Positions 1-8,930 of a stretch of DNA of 38,658 nucleotides are shown here, piece by piece. Position 1 is the stretch's first letter. Each line of letters begins with the position of its first letter. The notes under the pieces were generated by a model. The model saw nothing but the letters and a program-made list of their open reading frames with translations, had not been told where the DNA came from and made no database searches. Origin of the DNA: Endomicrobium sp. (GTDB lineage: Bacteria; Elusimicrobiota; Endomicrobiia; Endomicrobiales; Endomicrobiaceae); the NCBI GenBank assembly GCA_031278115.1, contig JAITKZ010000041.1, positions 1 through 38,658 of the forward strand. The letters run 5' to 3'. The position numbers and the translations under genes are program-made.

Positions 1-459
1 AAATTTATTCCTTCTGATTTTATAGGTTTTATAAACTCTCTTGAAAAAGTCGGCGATCATCAAGAAAAATTGATGGCAAATTATTTTGCTCAGACGGAAG
101 CTTTAGCGTTTGGTCTTACAAAAGCGCAAGTTCTTGAAAATCTTGCAAAGGCGGGACTTTCTCAGGCTGATATAGAATTATTGGCACCTTATAAAGTGTT
201 TGAAGGAAACAGACCTACTAACAGCATATTGATAGAAAATCTTACGCCCAAAACTCTTGGCGCGCTGATAGCATTATACGAGCATAAAATATTTGCGCAG
301 GGAGTTATGTGGCGGATAAACAGCTTTGACCAGTGGGGAGTTGAACTTGGGAAAGTTTTGGCAAATGTAATACTACCTGAACTCAAAGGCGAAGCTGACA
401 ATAAGCATGATGCGTCAACAAAGAGTTTGATAAAGATTTATAGAGAGAAAAGAAAGTAA
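1..459 (+). CDS. pgi: Glucose-6-phosphate isomerase, C-terminal part
   Basis: The reading frame is open from the first base of the window, so this is the 3' end of a gene whose start lies upstream; 152 residues are visible. Pgi interconverts glucose-6-phosphate and fructose-6-phosphate in glycolysis in the cytoplasm. The segment [11 protein letters not shown] matches the second Pgi signature (FDQ-x-GVE-x-x-K), whose lysine belongs to the active site. The preceding stretch [12 protein letters not shown] and the [13 protein letters not shown] helix are also typical of the C-terminal domain. It ends with TAA 76 bases before rlmN. No break is seen in the visible part. Confidence 0.93.
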   Translation, partial: KFIPSDFIGFINSLEKVGDHQEKLMANYFAQTEALAFGLTKAQVLENLAKAGLSQADIELLAPYKVFEGNRPTNSILIENLTPKTLGALIALYEHKIFAQGVMWRINSFDQWGVELGKVLANVILPELKGEADNKHDASTKSLIKIYREKRK

Positions 460-534
460 TTAATTGTCCATTTGTTATGTATGTGCCATTTTGTAATAAA
501 AGAGCTAGGTTGTTAATAGATTAATATACTACAT

Positions 535-1566
535 ATGAAAAAATATATTTTGGATTTTACCACCGCGCAGTTTAAAACGGCAGTAAAAACTATAATCAAA
601 GAAGATTACAGAATTAATCAAATTATTGAGTGGGTTTATATTAAGAAAGCGTCATCTTTTGACGAGTTTACAAATATCTCAAAAAAACTGCGAGAAGAAC
701 TCAATAAAAGATTTACGCTCAGATCTTTGAAAATAGTAAAAAAAGAGCGATCTATTATAGACGGAACAATTAGATATACATTCCAAACTGTTGATAAGAA
801 ATATTTTTTTACCGTTTTCCTGCCTGCTAATGGCAAAAATTCAGTTTGTATTTCTTCGCAGATAGGCTGTCCTATATCATGCGTATTCTGTTCCTCCGGC
901 AAAGTCAAACTTGTTAGAAACTTAACCAGAGGCGAGATTCTTGAACAGATTTTGCAGATAGAAAACGATATTAAAGAGAAAGTTTCGGGTGTCTTATTTA
1001 TGGGAATGGGCGAGCCTACTCTTAATTTAAATAATATTGCTCTTGTTTTAAACTCATTACTATCACATAAAGAGTTTGGCATAGGCAAAAGGCATATTAC
1101 GCTTTCAAGCGTAGGGAATGTTCCAGCAATCAAGAGACTTGCAGATGATAATTTCGGCATTCGTTTAGCTATTTCTTTACATGCGATTGATGAAAAGCAA
1201 AGAAAAAAGCTGATTCCAAATAATTTTGGTTTCCATATTGAAGATATATTAAGTGCAGGCAAGTATTATCTTAAAAAAACAAAATCTCGTATTACAATAG
1301 AGTATATTTTAGTCACTAATATCAATGGTTCTGCAGCAGATGCCCATAAACTCGCAAGATTACTTAGGCATCATGAGTTGTTGAATCCTAATGTTCAAGT
1401 AAATTTGATACCTTTTAATCCCATTGACGGAACCAGCTTGCAAACGCCTCAAGAAGAAACAGTACAAAAGTTTAAAAATATTTTAAAGCTCAACGGAATT
1501 ATAGTAAATATAAGGCAAGCAAAGGGTGCTGATATTAAAGCTGCTTGCGGTCAACTTGGATACTAA
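535..1566 (+). CDS. rlmN: 23S rRNA (adenine2503-C2)-methyltransferase RlmN
   Basis: This radical-SAM enzyme methylates A2503 of 23S rRNA, and in many bacteria A37 of some tRNAs. The protein has 343 residues, normal for the family. The iron-sulfur motif CPISCVFC supplies Cys112, Cys116 and Cys119, GMGEPTLN is the family's SAM-binding GEP segment, and the second catalytic cysteine is Cys338 in the C-terminal AACGQLGY. The ATG at 535 gives the usual N-terminal helical domain, but no strong ribosome binding site precedes it. It stands between pgi and nusB with short gaps and looks intact. RlmN is distinguished from Cfr by the general family pattern only. Confidence 0.94.
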   Translation: MKKYILDFTTAQFKTAVKTIIKEDYRINQIIEWVYIKKASSFDEFTNISKKLREELNKRFTLRSLKIVKKERSIIDGTIRYTFQTVDKKYFFTVFLPANGKNSVCISSQIGCPISCVFCSSGKVKLVRNLTRGEILEQILQIENDIKEKVSGVLFMGMGEPTLNLNNIALVLNSLLSHKEFGIGKRHITLSSVGNVPAIKRLADDNFGIRLAISLHAIDEKQRKKLIPNNFGFHIEDILSAGKYYLKKTKSRITIEYILVTNINGSAADAHKLARLLRHHELLNPNVQVNLIPFNPIDGTSLQTPQEETVQKFKNILKLNGIIVNIRQAKGADIKAACGQLGY

Positions 1567-1662
1567 TTTGTAATCTTTAAAAGCCAAAATAGTATTAATT
1601 AGTTAGAGTTGAATGTTTAGAGAAGGTTTTTTTGAATTCAATTTTAGTTTTATGCCAAAAAT

Positions 1663-1691
1663 TTGAACGTCTAAACTGTTTTTTGTAAAAT
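1663..1691 (+). promoter_or_regulatory. Putative sigma-70 promoter upstream of nusB
   Basis: A -35-like TTGAAC (1663-1668) lies 17 bases before a -10-like TAAAAT (1686-1691). It sits in the 185-base gap between rlmN and nusB, about 60 bases before the nusB ATG. This would start the nusB-ligA transcript. In such AT-rich DNA a chance match is possible. Confidence 0.4.
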
Positions 1692-1751
1692 CTACCAAGA
1701 GATTGGAGTATAAAAATAGAATTTTAGGCTATAAACGAGGTTTATGATTTT

Positions 1752-2156
1752 ATGGGTTCCAGAAGAGAAGCAAGAGAATGTTCTTTACAGATGCTTTATT
1801 TAGCTGACAATTGCAATGCTTCGGTTGATACCGTATGCGATACTTTTGAAGATGCTATGCCAAAAGACGAAAATTACAGAGATTTCGCCGTAGGATTGTT
1901 TAAAGGAGTTTGCAAGAAAAAGGAAGAAATAGATGCTCTTATTAAAAAATACGCTAAAAATTGGGAATTGGACAGAATGGCTGTTGTTGACCGCAATATA
2001 ATACGTTTAGCAGCTTACGAGATAATTGCTACACCTACGACTCCAATTAACGTTGTGATAGATGAAGCTGTGGAAATATCAAAACGATATTCCACAAAGG
2101 ATTCAAGTAAGTTTGTAAACGGTATATTAGACAAACTAAAAATAGTAAGGGATTAA
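1752..2156 (+). CDS. nusB: Transcription antitermination factor NusB
   Basis: NusB is a small all-helical RNA-binding protein that, with NusE (ribosomal protein S10), binds boxA RNA and keeps RNA polymerase processive on rRNA operons. The 134 residues are typical. The N-terminal [14 protein letters not shown] matches the family's R-x-x-A-R-x-x-A-x-Q-x-L-Y start, and the C-terminal half carries the conserved pattern [29 protein letters not shown] and [10 protein letters not shown]. The ATG at 1752 is preceded by a weak AGG at 1738. An ATG at 1744 is in another frame. ligA follows 50 bases downstream. The gene appears intact. Confidence 0.93.
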   Translation: MGSRREARECSLQMLYLADNCNASVDTVCDTFEDAMPKDENYRDFAVGLFKGVCKKKEEIDALIKKYAKNWELDRMAVVDRNIIRLAAYEIIATPTTPINVVIDEAVEISKRYSTKDSSKFVNGILDKLKIVRD

Positions 2157-2206
2157 TTTCTTACCTCTACTTGGATTATTTACCTGCAAAAATCTAAAAA
2201 ATAAAT

Positions 2207-4198
2207 ATGGAAAATATCCAAAATAGAATAAAACACTTGAGAAAAGAGTTAGCTAGGCATAATACTCTTTATTATGATAAGAACGAGCCTGAAATTTCTG
2301 ATGGAGAATATGACGCTCTTGTAAAAGAACTTGAACGTCTTGAACAAGAGTATCCTCTTTTTGCGTCGTCAAAATCTCCAACAAAAAAAGTTTCAGGTTA
2401 TGCTTCGTCTTCTTTCAAACCGATAAAACATGTTGTTCCTATGCTTTCGTTGGATAACACATATTCGCGGGACGAAACTGCGGCATGGTATGAGAGAACG
2501 GTAAAAAAGTTTAATAATTCAAACCTAGAATTTGTAATAGAGCCTAAAATAGACGGAGTAAGTGCAAGTCTAACATATGTAAACGGGGTTTTGATTGTTG
2601 GAGCAACTCGTGGTGATGGAGAAACAGGGGAAGACATAACAGAAAACATAAGAACTATACAAGATATTCCTCATAAATTCAAAATAGAAAATCCTCCGAG
2701 TTTTTTTGAACTTCGCGGAGAAGTGTATATAGATAAATCTGACTTTAAAAGACTTAATGAAAAAATATCTTATTCAGATGGTCAAAAATTTGCAAATCCA
2801 AGAAATGCTGCCTCAGGCTCACTAAGGCAAAAAAATTCTCAAATTACCGCTGAAAGAAAACTTCGTTTTTTCGTCCATTCTTTTGGAAAAATTGAAGGTA
2901 GAGAATTTGAAAAACAATCAGAATTTTTAAAATACTGCCAAAATTGCGGTTTTAAACTTCAAAGCAATTTTAGAATCTGTGACTCTTTTGAAGAAGTGTC
3001 AAAGTTTATGAATATAATGCTTGAAATGAGAGATTTGTTAATCTATGATATTGATGGTCTTGTTATAAAAGTAAACAGTTTGAAGTTACAAAATGAGCTG
3101 GGAAGCACAAACAAAAGTCCAAGATGGGCGGTAGCGTTTAAGTTTCCATCTAAACAAGCTACAACTAAACTTATAAAAATAAGATCTCAAGTAGGGCGTA
3201 CCGGAATAATTACGCCTTCTGCAATTTTAGAACCTGCTCCACTTAGCGGAGTTATTATATCCCATGCTACACTTCATAATTTTGAAGAAATTGAGCGTCT
3301 CAATGTAAACGAAGGTGATATTGTTTTGATAGAACGTGCTGGCGATGTTATCCCAAAGATAGTTAAAGTTGTGAGAAAGGAAAGTGGAGGGTTTTTTAAA
3401 CCTCCCAAAAATTGCCAATCATGTGGTAGCAAAGTTGTAAGAGAAAACGAAAAAGAAGTTGCCTACAGATGTATAAACCCCGAGTGCCCCGCACAGTTTA
3501 GAAGACACTTGATACATTTTGTTTCAAGAAATGCTATGGATATAGATGGATTTGGAGAATCTGTAATAGACCAACTTCTTGAAAAAAAGAAATTACATAA
3601 ATTGTCGGATATTTATCGTTTGAGTTATGAGGATTTTATAGAACTTGAACTTTTTAAAGACAAAAAAGCCAATAATCTTATCAAGGCTATTGCTGAAAGC
3701 AAAAAGCGTCCTTTAAGCAAACTTATATTTGCGTTAGGAATACGTCATATCGGAGAAAAAGTTTCGGAAATTATCGCTAAAAGATTTAAAACTATGGAAG
3801 TTTTATTTGATGTATCTCTTGAAGATTTTTCAAAAGTATCCGAAATAGGTGAAGTATTGGCATTGTCTTTAAAAGAATTTTTTGAAAATGCAACTGTACG
3901 CCATGTAATAGAAGATCTAGTTTTAAGCGGAGTAAACATGACGGAACCTGAAACCTCTAAGAAAGGTTCACAATTTGAAGGAAGGACGTTTGTTTTAACG
4001 GGAGAGCTTGAAAAATACTCAAGAGAAAAAGCATCTGAAATTATAAAGTCTTTAGGTGGAAAAGTGACATCTTCAGTAAGTAAAAAAACAGATTATGTTC
4101 TTGCAGGGGCAAATTCTGGATCTAAACTTGAAAAAGCTAAAGAGTTAGACATAAAAATTATTGATGAAAGAGAGTTTGAGCAACTAATAAACATATGA
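2207..4198 (+). CDS. ligA: NAD-dependent DNA ligase LigA
   Basis: LigA seals nicks in duplex DNA using NAD+ during replication and repair. The protein has 663 residues, the usual size. Domain order is complete: an N-terminal Ia domain, the adenylation domain with the KxDG motif in IEPKIDGVS (catalytic lysine near residue 114), an OB fold, a four-cysteine zinc finger near residues 403-425 (CQSCG and CINPECPAQ), helix-hairpin-helix repeats (GFGESVIDQL, GIRHIGEKVSE), and a C-terminal BRCT domain from about residue 587 (FVLTGEL). The stop codon overlaps the start of the next gene in an ATGA, which suggests translational coupling. It is intact, as expected for an essential gene. Confidence 0.97.
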   Translation: MENIQNRIKHLRKELARHNTLYYDKNEPEISDGEYDALVKELERLEQEYPLFASSKSPTKKVSGYASSSFKPIKHVVPMLSLDNTYSRDETAAWYERTVKKFNNSNLEFVIEPKIDGVSASLTYVNGVLIVGATRGDGETGEDITENIRTIQDIPHKFKIENPPSFFELRGEVYIDKSDFKRLNEKISYSDGQKFANPRNAASGSLRQKNSQITAERKLRFFVHSFGKIEGREFEKQSEFLKYCQNCGFKLQSNFRICDSFEEVSKFMNIMLEMRDLLIYDIDGLVIKVNSLKLQNELGSTNKSPRWAVAFKFPSKQATTKLIKIRSQVGRTGIITPSAILEPAPLSGVIISHATLHNFEEIERLNVNEGDIVLIERAGDVIPKIVKVVRKESGGFFKPPKNCQSCGSKVVRENEKEVAYRCINPECPAQFRRHLIHFVSRNAMDIDGFGESVIDQLLEKKKLHKLSDIYRLSYEDFIELELFKDKKANNLIKAIAESKKRPLSKLIFALGIRHIGEKVSEIIAKRFKTMEVLFDVSLEDFSKVSEIGEVLALSLKEFFENATVRHVIEDLVLSGVNMTEPETSKKGSQFEGRTFVLTGELEKYSREKASEIIKSLGGKVTSSVSKKTDYVLAGANSGSKLEKAKELDIKIIDEREFEQLINI

Positions 4199-4916
4199 TA
4201 CAAGATCAAAATATAAAAATAATTTATCAAGATGACGATATTATAGTAGTGAACAAACCTTCAGGGATTATAGTTATACCTGATCAATACACTGATGAAA
4301 GTAAAACTCTTGTTGGTATATTAAAAAAACAGTTAAATCAAAAAATATGGGTAGTTCACAGAATAGATAAAGATACAACTGGCGTTTTGGTTTTTGCAAA
4401 AAATGCAGAAAGTCATAGAAATATAAGCATGCAGTTTGAAAATTCTCAAGTATATAAGAAATACATTACTCTTTTATCTGGAGTTTTGGAAGAAAATGAA
4501 GGAACTATAAACAAGCCTATACGTATTTCAGGAAGAGAGGTATCTATAGACATAACTGGAAAAGAGTCAATAACTAAGTTTAAAGTTCTTGAAAGGTTTA
4601 AAAGTTATACTTTAGTTGAAGCTATGCCTTTGACAGGCAGAAGACACCAAATAAGGATACATTTTTGGAGTTTAGGTCATCCATTAGCCATAGATGCTGA
4701 ATACGGGGTGTCAGATCCTATAATGTTATCAGGGCTGAAACGCAATTACAAGATAAAAAAAGCGAAGATGAAAAGCCTCTTATATCAAGACTTACTTTGC
4801 ATGCACAGTCTCTAACATTAACATTGCCTTCTAGCGGTATAGGAAAGACTTTTGAAGCTCCTATCCCAAAGGACTTTGAACTTACGCTTAAACAATTGAA
4901 AAAATATGCGAGGTAA
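4195..4916 (+). pseudogene. RluA/RluD-family pseudouridine synthase, frameshifted at A7
   Basis: This family converts specific uridines of 23S rRNA or tRNA to pseudouridine. The first frame (4195-4815) has the family catalytic motif HRIDKDTTGVLVFAK, with the nucleophilic aspartate, and GRRHQIRIH. After NYKIKK the frame runs into out-of-frame sequence and stops at 4815. The missing C-terminus (KPLISRLTLHAQSLTL, then EAPIPKDFE and KKYAR) continues in the -1 frame to TAA at 4914-4916. The switch falls on a run of seven A at 4755-4761, so adding one A restores one open gene of normal length. It overlaps ligA by ATGA and ends two bases before the next ATG. The catalytic domain is whole, so some function may remain. 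The precise target subfamily is uncertain. Confidence 0.85.
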
Positions 4917-4918
4917 GC

Positions 4919-5965
4919 ATGTCAAGCAAAGTATATTTTCTTCCTTGGAACAGGAGAAATGAACTTTATAAATTTTTAAAAGTTGCAAGAGTTTTTAACC
5001 ACATAAAATCTAGAAATTTTATTGCTATAAAAATGCATTTTGGAGAAGATGGTAACGAAGGTTATATTAAACCTGAATATGTTTCTCAAGTAGTAAAAAT
5101 TATAAGGGAAAAGACAGCATATCCATATTTAACTGATGCAAGCACAATTTATGTGGGCAAACGCTCCGATGCGTATCATCATCTCTTGATTGCCAATAAG
5201 CATGGATTCAATATTGACTCTTGCGGTTGTCCTATAATTATAGCCGATGCTTTGCGAGGTAATGCTGAAACAAAAATAGAAGTTAATTTAAAGCATTTTG
5301 AAAATGTAACAATTGCCTATGATATTTATAACGCTGATGGTTTTATGTTTTTAAGCCACTTTAAAGGACATGAGATAACAGGTTTCGGAGGAGCTTTAAA
5401 AAATATAGGTATGGGTTGTGGGAGTAAAGCTGGCAAATATGCAATGCACCATTCTTCTCAGCCGACTCTAAATAAGAAGCATTGTATAGGTTGTGGAAAC
5501 TGCGTAAAACATTGCTATCAGAAGGCATTGTCTCTTTTAAATAAAAAAGTTGTAATGGATAAAACAAAGTGTGCTGGCTGTGGGCAATGTATAGTAAATT
5601 GTGCGTTTAAAGTATTTAAACTAAATTGGAATGAAGATCCTACTGCAGTCCAAGAAAAAATAGTTGAGTATGCCTATGGAGTTTTAAAGAATAAGAAAGC
5701 GACTTATGTAAATTTCTTAAATCATATAAGTAAGTTTTGCGACTGTTTTTCTTTGCCTAAGAACAATCCCCTTATGGAAGATGCAGGTATAGTTGCAGGT
5801 GTAGATCCAGTTGCTGTAGATCAAGCAAGTTATGACTTAGTAAATAAAGCTTACGGAAAAAATTTCTTCAAAAAGATATATCCTGAAATTGATTCTAGTA
5901 CTCAGTTAGCGTATGCACAAGAACTAGGTTTAGGTACGCGCAATTACGAGCTTGTAAATTATTAG
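4919..5965 (+). CDS. DUF362 domain protein with two 4Fe-4S ferredoxin motifs
   Basis: A 348-residue cytoplasmic protein. The N-terminal two thirds have the DUF362 pattern (IAIKMHFGEDGNEGYIKPEY, then FMFLSHFKGHEITGFGGALKNIGMGC). The middle carries two cysteine clusters, CIGCGNCVKHC and CAGCGQCIVNC, each able to bind a 4Fe-4S cluster. The C-terminal part resumes DUF362 features (VAGVDPVAVDQASYDLVNK). The family's biochemical role is not firmly known; electron transfer is implied by the clusters. It starts two bases after the pseudouridine synthase stop and ends one base before the recX ATG, so it is part of the same operon. No damage is seen. Confidence 0.85.
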   Translation: MSSKVYFLPWNRRNELYKFLKVARVFNHIKSRNFIAIKMHFGEDGNEGYIKPEYVSQVVKIIREKTAYPYLTDASTIYVGKRSDAYHHLLIANKHGFNIDSCGCPIIIADALRGNAETKIEVNLKHFENVTIAYDIYNADGFMFLSHFKGHEITGFGGALKNIGMGCGSKAGKYAMHHSSQPTLNKKHCIGCGNCVKHCYQKALSLLNKKVVMDKTKCAGCGQCIVNCAFKVFKLNWNEDPTAVQEKIVEYAYGVLKNKKATYVNFLNHISKFCDCFSLPKNNPLMEDAGIVAGVDPVAVDQASYDLVNKAYGKNFFKKIYPEIDSSTQLAYAQELGLGTRNYELVNY

Positions 5966-5966
5966 A

Positions 5967-6596
5967 ATGAAAATTATAAAGATAGATAAAGTAAAATTTA
6001 AAAAGAATACTTTTAAAATATTTTTTGAAAACAATGATAGTATAATTCTTTTAGCTGATAGTATAATAAAATTTGGTCTTAAAGTAGGCAAAGATCTTGC
6101 TGATAAAGAATATAGAGAAGTTATGTCTTATGATAAATCTAACAGAATAATGTCTGACGCATTAGCTTTGGTTGCTTTAAGGTCTTACAGTTCAAGAGGG
6201 TTGCAAGAAAAACTCTTGCAAAAAGGCTATGATAAAGATATAGCTTTGAATGTTGTTAATAGACTTGAAGAATTGAACTATATAAACGATGATAATTTTT
6301 CAAAAAATTATGCTGTTTATTTATCTCAGAAAGGCAAGGGAGAGTTTGCAATTAAAGCTGAGTTAGAAAAGCAGGGCATAGATAAAGTTTTAATAATGGA
6401 AGCTCTTGATGAAGTGAAATCTCAAGAAGAGACTTATGAACAGATTGTTAAAATAATGCGTTCAAAATTTAAAAATTTTAAATGGAAAGATAAAAGCGAA
6501 GTAAGAAGGGCAGCGGCATTTTTTTTAAGAAGAGGTTTTTCTTCAGAAAATATAGCGAAAGCATTTAGAGAATACAAAAACCTCTCTATTGATTAA
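5967..6596 (+). CDS. recX: Regulatory protein RecX
   Basis: RecX binds RecA filaments and restrains recombination and SOS activity. The 209 residues fit the longer RecX type. After a beta-rich N-terminal stretch the three-helix repeats are clear: ALVALRSYSSRGLQEKLLQKGY, then VVNRLEELNYINDDNFSKNYAVYL, then KGEFAIKAELEKQGID, each with the family's L-x-x-R-x-x-S and L-L-x-x-G patterns. It begins one base after the preceding TAG. It is usually near recA, but here sits between a ferredoxin gene and purH. It appears intact. Confidence 0.88.
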   Translation: MKIIKIDKVKFKKNTFKIFFENNDSIILLADSIIKFGLKVGKDLADKEYREVMSYDKSNRIMSDALALVALRSYSSRGLQEKLLQKGYDKDIALNVVNRLEELNYINDDNFSKNYAVYLSQKGKGEFAIKAELEKQGIDKVLIMEALDEVKSQEETYEQIVKIMRSKFKNFKWKDKSEVRRAAAFFLRRGFSSENIAKAFREYKNLSID

Positions 6597-6612
6597 ATAA
6601 CAGGAGAAAGTG

Positions 6613-8169
6613 ATGAGTACGGCGTTGATTAGCGTTTCGGACAAAACCGGCATTGCGGAGTTTGCAAAGGAATTAAAAAATTTAGGTTGGGATATAATTT
6701 CCAGCGGTGGTACGGCAAAAACTTTAAAAGAAAGTTCTATTGACTGCAAAGAAATATCTGAAGTTACTGGATTCCCAGAAATTTTAGATGGTAGAGTAAA
6801 AACACTTAATCCAAAAATTCATGGGGGAATACTTGCTATAAGAAATAAAAATGAACATATAAAACAGTTGCAGAAATATGATATTGGCACTATAGATATG
6901 GTTGTTGTAAATTTATATCCATTTGAAGAAACAATAAACAAAACCCCTAAGCCTGAAGACAAAAAAATAGCTCAAGATATTATAGAAAATATAGATATTG
7001 GCGGGGTAGCCTTACTTAGAGCATCAGCAAAAAATTATAAAGACGTTATGGTTATTTGCGATTCAAAAGACTATTCGGTTATTGTTGATAATTTAAAGAG
7101 TAAATTTGTAAATGAAGACTTAAAATTAAATTTGGCTGCAAAAGCTTTTCGTCATACAGCTTACTATGACTCTTTAATTTCAAATTATTTAACTTATGAA
7201 AAGTTCCCTACACATGCATCTATACCTTTAAAAAAGTTATCGGGTCTTAGGTACGGCGAAAATCCTCATCAGGAAGCTGTATTGTATTCAACTGGTGCAG
7301 AAGCAAATAAACCTATAGTAATATCTGCAAAACAAATCCACGGAAAAGAGTTGTCGTACAATAATTATTTAGATTTAGAATCAGCATGGAGACTTGTTCA
7401 TGAATTTGACGCACCTGCTTGCACTATCATCAAACACAACAATCCTTGCGGTTGCGCTGAGGGAAACTATATAAAAGACGCGTATTTAAAAGCTTTGTCT
7501 TGCGATCCCATAAGTGCTTTTGGCGGCATAATAGCTTTTAATAAGTCTGTTGAAGAAGATACTGCGGAAGAAATAAGCAAGTTATTTGTGGAGTGTGTTA
7601 TAGCTCCGGGTTATTCTAAAAACGCTTTAGATATTTTAACCCGCAAGAAAAATATAAGATTGTTAATTCAAGAAATACCTTACAAGGGAGATAAAAATAT
7701 TGTTGAATATAGAATGATATCTTATGGTATGCTTGCTCAGGATAGAGACAATCTTTTATCAGCTGAAATAAAGCTCATGACAAGACGTCAACCAACAAAA
7801 GAAGAAAATAATACTTTAAATTTTGCTTGGAAAATTGCAAAACATGTTAAGTCTAATGCTATTATTTTAGCTAGAGGCAGACAAACGGTAGGTATTGGAG
7901 CTGGACAGATGAGTCGTATAGACTCTTTAAAAATTGCTGTTGAAAAAATGAAATATGTAAATCATACATTAGATGAGAAGAAATTTCCTCTTATTTTAGC
8001 ATCAGATGCTTTTTTCCCTTTTCCTGATGTGGTTGAAGAGTCGGCTAAGGTGGGAGTTACAGCTATAATTCAACCTGGCGGTTCAATAAAAGATGAGGAT
8101 TCTGCTAAAGCTGCGGATGATAGAAATATGGCTATGGTAGCTACTGGCGTTCGTCATTTTAAACATTAA
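6613..8169 (+). CDS. purH: Bifunctional AICAR transformylase / IMP cyclohydrolase PurH
   Basis: PurH performs the last two steps of de novo purine synthesis, AICAR to FAICAR to IMP. The N-terminal cyclohydrolase (MGS-like) domain begins ALISVSDKTGIAEFAKEL and includes SGGTAKTL and GRVKTLNPKIHGG. The C-terminal transformylase includes LRYGENPHQ, the catalytic Lys-His in IIKHNNPCG, DPISAFGG and GQMSRIDS, and ends in ATGVRHFKH. With 518 residues it has normal length. The AGGAG at 6602-6606 is six bases before the ATG at 6613; a GTG at 6610 is too close to it to be the likely start. It follows recX by about 16 bases. The gene is intact, so purine synthesis seems to be retained. Confidence 0.96.
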   Translation: MSTALISVSDKTGIAEFAKELKNLGWDIISSGGTAKTLKESSIDCKEISEVTGFPEILDGRVKTLNPKIHGGILAIRNKNEHIKQLQKYDIGTIDMVVVNLYPFEETINKTPKPEDKKIAQDIIENIDIGGVALLRASAKNYKDVMVICDSKDYSVIVDNLKSKFVNEDLKLNLAAKAFRHTAYYDSLISNYLTYEKFPTHASIPLKKLSGLRYGENPHQEAVLYSTGAEANKPIVISAKQIHGKELSYNNYLDLESAWRLVHEFDAPACTIIKHNNPCGCAEGNYIKDAYLKALSCDPISAFGGIIAFNKSVEEDTAEEISKLFVECVIAPGYSKNALDILTRKKNIRLLIQEIPYKGDKNIVEYRMISYGMLAQDRDNLLSAEIKLMTRRQPTKEENNTLNFAWKIAKHVKSNAIILARGRQTVGIGAGQMSRIDSLKIAVEKMKYVNHTLDEKKFPLILASDAFFPFPDVVEESAKVGVTAIIQPGGSIKDEDSAKAADDRNMAMVATGVRHFKH

Positions 8170-8210
8170 ATTACGTAAAAGCATGTTTTTTACGATAAGG
8201 AGTGTTGATT

Positions 8211-8915
8211 ATGAAGAAGTTTCTAGTGATTTCAATATTACTGTCGTTACTGGTGTGTGTGTTTTCTGATACTATGTCGGCAAGAAGGATGGATCGTTTC
8301 AAGATAGTACATGTTGTTTATCCTGCCAATCATTACTGGGATTGGGATAGTGATCCTATATATTGGTACCCTGATCCAGTTAACTGCGATTTTTATTACA
8401 GATATGCAAGTTATAGTAATTATGAAGCTGAAAGAAGTAAGACTAATGCAGCGTTGAATGAAATAGAGTTTCTTGAGAAAAGAAAAGCTGAATCTGAAAA
8501 GGCTAAAAAAGAATTAGCAAAAGTAAAAATTACAGAAGCTAAATTCTATAAACAATATAGTACTGATGCTCCTGCTTTTTCTACAGCTGAGATTACTTTG
8601 AAAAATAATTCAAACTATAAGATTACAGCCGTATTTTTCAGAGGAAAGTTGACTACACCAAAGACTGGCAGGATTTTAATAGATGGAGATTTTAAGTGTG
8701 ATTTGCCTGAACCACTGGCTCCGGGGGCAGAAAATATTTATGAAATAGCTTTGAATGACTTTGTAGGGTGGGCTAAAGTAAAAGTTTCCGATACTACCAA
8801 ATTTGATGTTTCTATAATTGGGTTAGGCGTGAGTGATGGAACAGTTTATGTGACTGCTTTTTCAAACAATGATCAAAAAAGATTAGATACTTTAAAGAAA
8901 AAATATATTGACTAA
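8211..8915 (+). CDS. Predicted exported protein of unknown function
   Basis: The protein has 234 residues. The ATG at 8211 is chosen because AAGGAG at 8197-8202 precedes it with good spacing and because it gives a clean signal peptide: MKKF, a hydrophobic core LVISILLSLLVCVF, and a likely cleavage after SDTMSA. A short aromatic-rich segment (HYWDWDSDPIYWYPDP) follows, then a charged helix near residues 75-110 that may be a coiled coil. The C-terminal half is a beta-rich domain with TLKNNSNYKITAVFFRG and EPLAPGAENIYEIALND, the style of small exported Ig-like domains that I remember from other Gram-negatives. I cannot name its function. It lies between purH and lipA and is not damaged. Confidence 0.7.
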   Translation: MKKFLVISILLSLLVCVFSDTMSARRMDRFKIVHVVYPANHYWDWDSDPIYWYPDPVNCDFYYRYASYSNYEAERSKTNAALNEIEFLEKRKAESEKAKKELAKVKITEAKFYKQYSTDAPAFSTAEITLKNNSNYKITAVFFRGKLTTPKTGRILIDGDFKCDLPEPLAPGAENIYEIALNDFVGWAKVKVSDTTKFDVSIIGLGVSDGTVYVTAFSNNDQKRLDTLKKKYID

Positions 8916-8930
8916 AAAGAAGCACATGAG

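Noticed and set aside
636..1262. Long minus-strand frame opposite rlmN (208 codons)
   Set aside because: The plus strand encodes an unmistakable RlmN with all catalytic motifs; the minus frame has no recognisable domain and is a shadow of it.
8174..8194. Seven-pair inverted repeat (CGTAAAA/TTTTACG) between purH and the exported-protein gene
   Set aside because: The stem is AT-rich and no T run follows it, so it does not qualify as a terminator; chance pairing is likely in this base composition.
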